Shown piece by piece: positions 16,751 through 23,267 of a stretch of 35,216 nt of DNA. Numbering within the stretch: position 1 is the first letter of the stretch; every line of letters begins with the position of its first letter. The stretch comes from Flavobacteriales bacterium (GTDB lineage: Bacteria; Bacteroidota; Bacteroidia; Flavobacteriales_F; PHOS-HE28): contig JAGPDT010000031.1 of NCBI GenBank assembly GCA_018057455.1, positions 1 through 35,216 on the forward strand, read 5' to 3'. The position numbers were made by a program, and so were the translations under genes. The notes beneath the pieces are model-generated. The model was not told the DNA's origin. It was given only the letters and a program-made list of their open reading frames with translations, and made no database searches.

Positions 16751-17117
16751 ACATCACCTTCCACCTTGTGCCGGCGCCACACGGACCACTGCATGAGGAT
16801 CCCCGTTGCCTGGCGCATGGTACCCCCGGAGTTGTGGTTTCAGGGTTATCGTGTCTTCATGTCTTGTCAGGCATGGGGAGCTTGTGCGACCCCGTCAGGA
16901 CCGATCTAGCGGGGATCAGGAGATGGCCACGCTGCGTGACCCCGCCGGAGTCTGCTAAGTAGCTGCCCAGTTTGACCCCCGAAGTGGGCTACACAGCGTA
17001 GAAACCGCATACATAGGGCGATCGACCCTGAAGGGTGTCGCACTCATCGGCCAGTCAACATTGATGATAAGACGCGATAGCCCTGGATGTGGTTTGCGCC
17101 GGGGCAGGCCGTTCCCC
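16751..17117 (+). other. Non-coding stretch, origin unclear
   Basis: No convincing gene is seen on either strand. It is visibly less codon-like than the surroundings. It contains three GACCCC-type words (GCGACCCCGTC at 16886, GTGACCCCGCC at 16936, TTTGACCCCCG at 16971), a GCCCA/TGGGC inverted pair around the third, and an imperfect hairpin GCGA...ACCCT-GA-AGGGT...TCGC at 17018-17041. Clustered TGACCCC words resemble the repeated ends of some insertion sequences, so a decayed element is possible, but no transposase trace is evident. The right end carries the CotH gene promoter. Confidence 0.35.
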
Positions 17118-17125
17118 TATTTTGG
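17093..17125 (+). promoter_or_regulatory. Predicted promoter of the CotH-like gene (-33 and -7)
   Basis: TTTG at 17093-17096, 21 bases, then TATTTTGG at 17118-17125 and, after CTGC, the ATG at 17130. This is the best two-part Bacteroidota promoter in the window, again with four bases between the -7 element and the ATG. Confidence 0.6.
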
Positions 17126-17129
17126 CTGC

Positions 17130-19148
17130 ATGCGTTCCGGGTGGCTCGCGGCGGGCCTGTTGCTTCCTTTGCTGCTTGCCGCCCAAGTGCGCATCAACGA
17201 ACTGCAATGCACCCGCTTGCCCGGCACCGACGGCAGGCTAGCCAACGGCGATTGGGTGGAGCTGGTGAACCTCGGGCGGAAAGCCTTGGATCTTCAAGGG
17301 TACTGCTTGACGGTGGAAGGCCATATGGCACGCATCCCGGCGGGCATGCCGGTCATGCCCGGAGAGCACAAGGTGTTCTGGTGCGGCAAGGATCCCGGGT
17401 CCTTGGACCGCTTGCCGCTGAAACTCCCGCGGAGAGGCAGCACCCTGCTGTTGGTCGCACCGGACGGTGCCACCGTGTTGGACGTGTTCACTTGGCCGGC
17501 ATTGCCACCCGGTACGTCCATCGGCCGCACAGCGAACGGGGCCGCGGCATGGGGCTATTTCGCCGAGCCCACGCCGGGTGCGCCCAACGGGCAAGCCCTC
17601 GCCCGCCTGTTGGCACCACCACGGCTTCAACGGGCTTCCGTTGCACCGGTATTGACCGTACCGCCCGGTGCCGAGGTGCGTTACACCACCGATGGTTCAT
17701 TGCCCCAGCCCGGATCAGCCCGGTATGAACGCCCCTTGCAGGTGGTGCCCGGCACCCTGGTGCAAGCATGTGCCTTGGCCCCTGGTGCCGTGCCAAGTAC
17801 CGCCATTTGGTTCACTGCGGGCCTGCCGGACACGGCCTGGTCGTTGGCCCTGGACCCGGCGGACCTGCATGGGGAACAGGGCATTGCCGACACGGCATCG
17901 GGCAACCACGCCCGCAAAGGGCGACAGTGGCAACGCCAAGCCTGGTTGCAGCGCGGTGACCGGGTGGAACCCGTGGGAGTGTCCATCGCCGGCAGTGGTT
18001 CGCGCAGCCTGCCCAAGCGCAATTTCCACCTGTTGGTGCGGGACCGCTTCACCGGCATGGGGCCCATTGCCTTGCCCGACGGCTCCGCCTGGCGCACACT
18101 GCTGTTGCGCGCCGATGCCACACCGCATGCCTTCCTGCGCAATGTCTTCATGCATGAGGTGGCCCACCGCAGTGGTGACCGGGTGGATGTGCAGCCCTGG
18201 GCCATGGTGCCCTTCTTCCTCAACGGCGCCGATCAAGGTCTTTACCGGGCCATGCCCTCCAAAGGGAAGGAATGGCTGCGGAGCCTCAACCATGGGCTGC
18301 CGGTGGAGGTGATGGACCCAACGGCATCGGATACCACGGCAACCGGACGGCTCAGTTGGTTCGGCTCGGCCAGGGCCGGTGGCCATGCAGAGGACAGCTT
18401 GGACCGCTTGCTGGATGTGGAAAGCTTGTTGGAATTGGCCTGTTTCGACCTGTGGACCGGCCGGGCGGACCACGACATCAATGTGCGGGCTTGGCGGCCG
18501 CCACAGGGCCGCTGGCGGTGGGTGCTCTATGACATGGACCTGTGGGCACCACCCGATGACCACACGCTGGCCCGGATGTGCGGATCGATGTTGCCCGAAG
18601 CCCCGTTCCTGCCACAGATCCTGGCCGATGCCGGCCTAAGGGACCTCTTTCTGGCGCGCTTCTCCGCCCTGTGCGCCACCACACTTGGCCCCGACCGGGC
18701 AGCGGCCTTGGCGGATTCGTTGTTCCTGCGCCACCACGCGGCGCTCACCGCCGACCATGTACGCTGGCGGAGTGAAATGCCTTCACCACCGCCGGCGGCC
18801 ACCTATTCGGACCTGCTGGACCACATTGCAAGCCGGAACGGGGAATTGTTCGGCCAATTGACCGCCATGACCGGGCGGACAACGGTCTCCGTGGCCGTGC
18901 GCGTGGTTCCGCCAGGAGCGGGAAGGGTGATGGTGGAAGACTTGTTCCTCACTTCCGATCGCCGGGAGATGAGGGTCTTCAAGGATGTGCCGTTGCACTT
19001 GGTGGCCCAACCTGGTGCGGGCATGGAATTCCAAGCGTGGCAAGGCGTACCGCAGAACGGGCCGGCCATGCTGCTGGCGCCTGGCGGCAAGCTGCACCTC
19101 CAAGCGGTGTTCAGGCCCCAAGCCCTTTCACGCCAAGGCGGTCTGTAG
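17130..19148 (+). CDS. Secreted CotH-kinase-family protein with lamin-tail domain
   Basis: A 672-residue exported protein. The signal peptide (MRSGWLAAGLLLPLLLAAQ) leads into a lamin-tail domain at about 20-150 (RINELQC, DWVELVNLG). A chitobiase/FN3-like module follows at about 190-250 (PPGAEVRYTTDGSLPQPGS). The CotH kinase-like domain spans about 290-560, with RNFHLLVRDRF, LRNVFMHEVA and the catalytic-type D449/N451 (ADHDINVRAW) and D468/D470 (LYDMDLW). A C-terminal module resembles the divergent InlB-type bacterial repeat (FQAWQGVPQ, LHLQAVF). CotH-family proteins phosphorylate surface proteins in spores of Bacillus; in Bacteroidota they are secreted and of unknown target. No T9SS sorting domain is obvious. 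The gene end overlaps purQ by 21 bases, tail to tail. Confidence 0.88.
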   Translation: MRSGWLAAGLLLPLLLAAQVRINELQCTRLPGTDGRLANGDWVELVNLGRKALDLQGYCLTVEGHMARIPAGMPVMPGEHKVFWCGKDPGSLDRLPLKLPRRGSTLLLVAPDGATVLDVFTWPALPPGTSIGRTANGAAAWGYFAEPTPGAPNGQALARLLAPPRLQRASVAPVLTVPPGAEVRYTTDGSLPQPGSARYERPLQVVPGTLVQACALAPGAVPSTAIWFTAGLPDTAWSLALDPADLHGEQGIADTASGNHARKGRQWQRQAWLQRGDRVEPVGVSIAGSGSRSLPKRNFHLLVRDRFTGMGPIALPDGSAWRTLLLRADATPHAFLRNVFMHEVAHRSGDRVDVQPWAMVPFFLNGADQGLYRAMPSKGKEWLRSLNHGLPVEVMDPTASDTTATGRLSWFGSARAGGHAEDSLDRLLDVESLLELACFDLWTGRADHDINVRAWRPPQGRWRWVLYDMDLWAPPDDHTLARMCGSMLPEAPFLPQILADAGLRDLFLARFSALCATTLGPDRAAALADSLFLRHHAALTADHVRWRSEMPSPPPAATYSDLLDHIASRNGELFGQLTAMTGRTTVSVAVRVVPPGAGRVMVEDLFLTSDRREMRVFKDVPLHLVAQPGAGMEFQAWQGVPQNGPAMLLAPGGKLHLQAVFRPQALSRQGGL

Positions 19149-19817
19149 CAGCGATTCGAAGAGGGCCCGTCCGTCCGTGTTGCCCAACAGGGGGTCCATG
19201 GCGCGTTCCGGATGGGGCATCATGCCGAACACGTTCCGCCCCGGGTTGCACACCCCGGCGATGTTCTCCACGCTGCCGTTGGGGTTGGCCTCCTCCTTCA
19301 GCTTGCCTTCCTGGTCGCAGTAGTGGAAGAGCACGCGGTCCTCCTCGTTGAGGGCCTTGAGCGTTTCACCATCGGCAAAATAGCGGCCTTCGCCATGGGC
19401 AATGGGGATGCGCAAGGGTTTGTGCTTGAGGCCCGCGGTCAGCGGCGTGTTCATGGAAGCCGGCCGGATCCAGGTGTTGCGGCAGGTGAACTTGCGGGTG
19501 TCGTTGTGCAACAGCGCGCCCGGGAGCAGACCGGCTTCGCAGAGTACTTGGAAACCATTGCACACCCCGAAGACGAAACCGCCTTTGCGGGCATGCTGGG
19601 CCACTTCCTGCATGATGGGGGAGAAGCGGGCGATGGCCCCGCTGCGCAGGTAGTCGCCGTAGGAGAACCCGCCGGGCAGCAGCACCATGTCGCAACCACG
19701 CAGGTCGTGGTCCTTGTGCCAGAGCCGCTCCACCGGTTTCCCGGTCAAGGTTGCCACGGCCACGGCCATATCCTCATCACAATTGGAACCGGGGAAGGTG
19801 ACAACGCCGAATTTCAT
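19128..19817 (-). CDS. purQ: Phosphoribosylformylglycinamidine synthase subunit I
   Basis: Glutaminase subunit of FGAM synthase, step four of purine synthesis; supplies ammonia to PurL. It has 229 residues. Class I amidotransferase residues are C86 in FGVCNGFQ, and H202 and E204 in MMPHPER. The N-terminus FGVVTFPGSNCDEDM and LLPGGFSYGDYLRSGA are PurQ-specific. A separate PurQ implies a split PurQ/PurL/PurS system rather than the single large PurL seen in many Bacteroidota; purL and purS are not in the window. It follows the DUF6427 gene by 48 bases and has a promoter-like element at that gene's stop codon. Confidence 0.95.
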   Translation of the reverse strand: MKFGVVTFPGSNCDEDMAVAVATLTGKPVERLWHKDHDLRGCDMVLLPGGFSYGDYLRSGAIARFSPIMQEVAQHARKGGFVFGVCNGFQVLCEAGLLPGALLHNDTRKFTCRNTWIRPASMNTPLTAGLKHKPLRIPIAHGEGRYFADGETLKALNEEDRVLFHYCDQEGKLKEEANPNGSVENIAGVCNPGRNVFGMMPHPERAMDPLLGNTDGRALFESLLQTALA

Positions 19818-19855
19818 GTTGATCGCAGCTTATTGCGGTGGGGCCGCCGTGGGCG

Positions 19856-19863
19856 CAAAGGTA
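19856..19863 (-). promoter_or_regulatory. Predicted -7 element for purQ
   Basis: TACCTTTG on the minus strand, an exact TAnnTTTG match, two bases after the DUF6427 stop and 38 bases before the purQ ATG. It suggests purQ can be transcribed apart from DUF6427. Confidence 0.5.
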
Positions 19864-19865
19864 GC

Positions 19866-20870
19866 TCAACCGGCCCAGCGGGCCCAGCAGGCCAGCAGCA
19901 GCAGGCTCCAGAGGGCGGCATCGGCCCAGGCCGGTTTGCGGGTCTGCAGCAGGGGGTAGGCCAACAGCAGGGCGCCCGGCACGGCCAGCAGCACCGGGGG
20001 AATGCGCCCGTCCAGCCACCAGGCGAAAAGGGCCAGTAGCGCCATGGCGAAGGAGAAGGCCAACAGCGAAGCCCGGATGTTCTTCTCGCGCATCACGCTG
20101 CGGGCGTAGATGCCGGTAACGGACACGATGACACTGATCGCCAGCACCGCCAGCACGGACAGGAGCAGGAGGCGGTGCATCCAGTGCATGCCGGGCAGTG
20201 GTGCCAATGGCCTGAAATGCATCGAGCCCACCGGGTCCCACCGGTCCGGGCCGAAGAAGTGTGCCGTACCCCAGCCCAGGAAGAGCATGGTGGCCAGGCC
20301 CAACGGGGGGAGCAGATATTCACGCAGGCTCAGCGGACGGGTCACGGCCAGGGTGGACCACATCACCACCGTGAGGAAGGCATAGGGCAAATAGAAGAGG
20401 CTGGCCAGGCCCAGCAGGAGTCCGGCATCAAAAAGGGCGGTGCGCACATTCGGCCGGCCCACCGCCCGCCACGTACGCCCCAACGCCCAGAGTACGGCCC
20501 ACATGCCCAGCATCGCCGGGTCGGGCAACAGGCCGAAGGGCAGCAATGCCAACAACACCACCACCAGGAGGGACGGCAGGAAATTGCGCCGTTCATACAG
20601 CTCCGTGTCGTTGGCCATGCGCACCAGGCCCATGGCTACGCCGCTGAGCACGAGCATGCTCACCACCGAGGCCACCCAGGGAGCCAGCTCCATCAGGTGG
20701 CTGATGGGCAGGTACAGCGGCATGCCGGTGACCATGTGCCCCAAGAGGCCCGTGCCCGTGGCATACGGTGAACCGCCGCCGGTGCTGGCCCCGGGCCACA
20801 ACAGCAGCACCAGCAGGGGCAGGGGAAGCAGGGCCGTGAGGCGGTCTTGGCGGAAGAAGCGTGTCAGCAT
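19866..20870 (-). CDS. DUF6427 family polytopic membrane protein
   Basis: A 334-residue membrane protein with around nine hydrophobic segments. ATG 20870 is chosen because MLTRFFRQDRL resembles the usual MITSxFSK-type opening of DUF6427 proteins; an ATG six codons earlier also exists. Charged loops such as RMANDTELYERRNFLP and YARSVMREKNIRAS separate the segments. DUF6427 proteins are found in Bacteroidota, commonly beside purD and a small membrane protein, and have no known function. Here the same neighbours occur (59-residue protein and purD to the right, purQ to the left). A transporter or lipid-linked role would be a guess. Confidence 0.82.
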   Translation of the reverse strand: MLTRFFRQDRLTALLPLPLLVLLLWPGASTGGGSPYATGTGLLGHMVTGMPLYLPISHLMELAPWVASVVSMLVLSGVAMGLVRMANDTELYERRNFLPSLLVVVLLALLPFGLLPDPAMLGMWAVLWALGRTWRAVGRPNVRTALFDAGLLLGLASLFYLPYAFLTVVMWSTLAVTRPLSLREYLLPPLGLATMLFLGWGTAHFFGPDRWDPVGSMHFRPLAPLPGMHWMHRLLLLSVLAVLAISVIVSVTGIYARSVMREKNIRASLLAFSFAMALLALFAWWLDGRIPPVLLAVPGALLLAYPLLQTRKPAWADAALWSLLLLACWARWAG

Positions 20871-20904
20871 GTTCCATGGCAGGTGCACCTATGGGCACCA
20901 CCCC

Positions 20905-20912
20905 TATATTTG
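20905..20912 (+). promoter_or_regulatory. Predicted -7 element for the 59-residue membrane protein
   Basis: TATATTTG, an exact match to TAnnTTTG, 23 bases before the ATG at 20936. A GGTGC/GCACC inverted pair (20882-20886 and 20895-20899) lies just upstream in the region shared with DUF6427. Confidence 0.55.
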
Positions 20913-20935
20913 CCGCTCCCCAAAGTGGACAGCCC

Positions 20936-21115
20936 ATGACTGATTTCTTCTTCGCTATCGGCCATTTTATTCAATGGACCTTGGGCATCATCGAAGTGGC
21001 CCAATGGAGCATCCCTGTGGTGATCATCGTGGTGCTGCTCTCCGGAATGGCCTACTGGTTGTCCATCCAACGGTCCCTGACCCGCAAAGCGAAGGATCGC
21101 GGCGATTTCATTTGA
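20936..21115 (+). CDS. Small membrane protein of 59 residues
   Basis: ATG 20936 gives a product with an amphipathic N-terminus (MTDFFFAIGHFIQWTLGIIE), one strong membrane segment (IPVVIIVVLLSGMAYWLSI, about 26-44) and a basic tail QRSLTRKAKDRGDFI. The frame is open upstream, but the TATATTTG element lies between. In Flavobacteriaceae a small membrane protein (DUF6341) sits in the same place between DUF6427 and purD; this is probably its counterpart by position, though the sequence match is loose. It is divergent from DUF6427 and overlaps the purD end by eight bases tail to tail. Confidence 0.75.
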   Translation: MTDFFFAIGHFIQWTLGIIEVAQWSIPVVIIVVLLSGMAYWLSIQRSLTRKAKDRGDFI

Positions 21116-22436
21116 CCTCCGGTTTGTTGCCGGCGGCGCCGGCTGCCCGGCCCGCTGAGGCCCGCAGCAGGTCGTGGCCGATGTCGGTGCGGTGGGTCTT
21201 GCCTTCATAATTGATCAAGGCCGCGCCGTTGTACGCGTTGATGATGGCGTGTTCCATGTCCTTGCCAAAGGCGGTGACGCTGAGCACCCTGCCCCCCTTG
21301 GTGACCACTTGGTCGCCGTCCATGGCCGTTCCGGAATGGAACACCAGGCTGCCCTCCACCAATTGCAGGCCCACGATGGGCTTTCCGGTCTCGTACTTCC
21401 CGGGGTATCCTTCGGAGGCCAACACCACGGTGGTGCAAGTGCGGTCGTCCACGTCCACATGGCGTTCGCTGAGGGTTCCGGTGGCGATGCCCTCGAAGAG
21501 GTCCATCAGGTCGCTGCGCAGGCGTGGCAGGATGGCCTGGGTCTCGGGGTCGCCCAGGCGCACGTTGTATTCGATCACATACGGGTCGCCGGCCACGTTC
21601 ATCAGGCCGATGAAGAGGAAGCCTTGGTAGGGGATGCCCTCTTGGCGCAGGCCGCGGACGGTGGGCAGGGCGATGCGGTCATGTACTTTGGCCATGAACT
21701 CCTTGTCTGCAAAGGGCACCGGAGACACAGCGCCCATGCCGCCGGTGTTGGGGCCGGTGTCGTCGTCGCCGATGCGTTTGTAGTCTTTGGCCGAGGGCAG
21801 CATTTTAAAGGCCTCCCCATCGGTGATCAGGAAGACGGAAAGCTCCGTGCCGGCCAGGTGTTGTTCGATGAGCACACGGTCGGCGGCATGGCCCAGGGCG
21901 CTGCCGCCAAGCATCTCTTGGAGGGCCTGTTCCGCCTCTTTGCGGTCCTGGGCCACCACCACGCCCTTGCCTTGCGCCAGTCCATCGGCCTTGATCACGA
22001 ACGGCGCCTGCATGTTTTTCAGGTGTGCCAAGGCTTCGGAGAGCTGGTGGCGCCCGAAGGTGCGGAAGGCGGCCGTGGGGATGTGGTGCCGGTACATGAA
22101 TTCCTTGGCGAACTCCTTGCTGCCTTCCAGGCGTGCACCGGCAGCCCCCGGGCCGATCACCGTGACGTCCTGGAGCAGCGGATCGGCTTGGAGGCGGTCG
22201 CGCAGGCCGTCCACCAAGGGCGCTTCCGGCCCCACCACCACCATGCGTATGCGCTTGTCGATGATCAGTTGCCGCAGGGCCCGGTGGTCCTTCAGGTCCA
22301 GGTCCACGTTGCGGCCGTGCCGGACGGTACCGGGATTGCCCGGGGCGATGTACAGCTCGTCCAACATGGAGCTCTGCGCCAACTTCCAGGCCAAGGCGTG
22401 TTCCCGTCCCCCGCTTCCGATCAACAGCACGTTCAT
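21108..22436 (-). CDS. purD: Phosphoribosylamine--glycine ligase
   Basis: GAR synthetase, second step of purine synthesis: joins phosphoribosylamine and glycine with ATP. It has 442 residues from ATG 22436. The N-terminal domain opens with MNVLLIGSGGREHALAWKL. The ATP-grasp core has VIKADGLAQGKGVVVA, GPNTGGMGAVSP and the metal-binding IEYNVRLGDPETQAI. The family also has the C-terminal domain seen here (YPGKYETGKPI). The last 20 residues are an Ala/Gly-rich tail (RASAGRAAGAAGNKPEVK) that looks like a local extension. A leader with an inverted repeat (22442-22467) contains its promoter-like element. Confidence 0.97.
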   Translation of the reverse strand: MNVLLIGSGGREHALAWKLAQSSMLDELYIAPGNPGTVRHGRNVDLDLKDHRALRQLIIDKRIRMVVVGPEAPLVDGLRDRLQADPLLQDVTVIGPGAAGARLEGSKEFAKEFMYRHHIPTAAFRTFGRHQLSEALAHLKNMQAPFVIKADGLAQGKGVVVAQDRKEAEQALQEMLGGSALGHAADRVLIEQHLAGTELSVFLITDGEAFKMLPSAKDYKRIGDDDTGPNTGGMGAVSPVPFADKEFMAKVHDRIALPTVRGLRQEGIPYQGFLFIGLMNVAGDPYVIEYNVRLGDPETQAILPRLRSDLMDLFEGIATGTLSERHVDVDDRTCTTVVLASEGYPGKYETGKPIVGLQLVEGSLVFHSGTAMDGDQVVTKGGRVLSVTAFGKDMEHAIINAYNGAALINYEGKTHRTDIGHDLLRASAGRAAGAAGNKPEVK

Positions 22437-22454
22437 GATAAGGTCCCTTTTGCA

Positions 22455-22462
22455 CAAAGGAA
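22455..22462 (-). promoter_or_regulatory. Predicted -7 element for purD within an inverted repeat
   Basis: TTCCTTTG on the minus strand, 18 bases before the ATG. It lies in GGTCC...CCTTT-TGCAC-AAAGG...GGACC (22442-22467), a two-part inverted repeat that could be an operator or an RNA hairpin. Confidence 0.35.
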
Positions 22463-22566
22463 GGACCCACCGGCGGGGCTGGAAAATGATTTTGCCAACA
22501 TTTCAACAATTGCCAGGCATGGCGCACCACGCGCGGCGGATGGGCAGCCCGCGGCGGGCGGGCATT

Positions 22567-23214
22567 TCAACGCACCAGGCCTGCGGCGATGGCGAGCCGC
22601 ACCAGGCCGGCCAGGTTGTGCACTTCGAGCTTTTTCATGATGTTGGTGCGGTGGGTGTCCACGGTGCGCGGGGAGATGAACAGTTTGTCGCCGACCTCCT
22701 TGTTGGAGAGTCCTTCCGCCAGGGCGGCCAGCACTTCCAGTTCGCGCTCGCTGAGCTGGGCCAGCGGCCCGGTGCGTGCCCTGGTCCGTTGGCCCAAGAG
22801 GGCTTCGGCCACGCCGGGCGAGAACTGTCTGCGGCCCTTGGACGCCTCCTGCACGGCCAGGAGCAGTTCCTCGCTGCCGGAAGTCTTGAGCATATAGCCG
22901 TCGGCACCGTGGTCCATGAGGTGCTTCACCGTGGCCGGTCCGTCTTCCATGGTAAGGATCAGCACCTTGATGGACGGCCAGCGCTGCTTGATGCGGCGCA
23001 GGGTTTCGGCTCCGTCCATGCCGGGCATGTTCAGGTCCAGCAGCACCAGGTCGGCCTTGGTGTGTGCCAACAGCCCGAGCAGTTCGGTGCCGTTGGAGGC
23101 GATGCCGGCGCACTGCATGGAAGGAGCCTCCAGGAGTATCCTTTGCAAGCTCTCCGTAATGATGCGGTGATCATCGCAGAGCACGATGCGGAGCGGGGAG
23201 GCCGGTTGGTCCAT
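22567..23214 (-). CDS. NarL/LuxR-type response regulator
   Basis: A 215-residue two-component regulator. The receiver domain (about 8-125) has the acidic pair D14/D15, phosphoacceptor D60 in LLDLNMPG, T89 and K110 (MLKTSG). The C-terminal LuxR helix-turn-helix (about 148-210) shows LSERELEVLAALAEGLSNKEV, followed by FISPRTVDTHRTNIMKKL, the recognition-helix pattern. It lies 53 bases after the TPR histidine kinase on the same strand and is its obvious partner. A weak element (CATCTTGG, 23231-23238, minus strand) precedes it. Targets are unknown; the family binds DNA as a dimer after phosphorylation. Confidence 0.95.
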   Translation of the reverse strand: MDQPASPLRIVLCDDHRIITESLQRILLEAPSMQCAGIASNGTELLGLLAHTKADLVLLDLNMPGMDGAETLRRIKQRWPSIKVLILTMEDGPATVKHLMDHGADGYMLKTSGSEELLLAVQEASKGRRQFSPGVAEALLGQRTRARTGPLAQLSERELEVLAALAEGLSNKEVGDKLFISPRTVDTHRTNIMKKLEVHNLAGLVRLAIAAGLVR

Positions 23215-23267
23215 GGGTGGTGTTCCGGGGCCAAGATGGTGAATGATCGCGGGTTGTGGGGGTTGGA

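Noticed and set aside
16751-17060. Intact insertion sequence
   Set aside because: No transposase frame or clear terminal inverted repeats with target duplications; only short repeated words.
22437-22566. Possible purine riboswitch before purD
   Set aside because: No conserved three-way-junction core; the leader of purD is too short and only an inverted repeat is visible.
21174-22640. Plus-strand open frame opposite purD
   Set aside because: Antisense to conserved ATP-grasp motifs of purD; the product has no recognisable domain.
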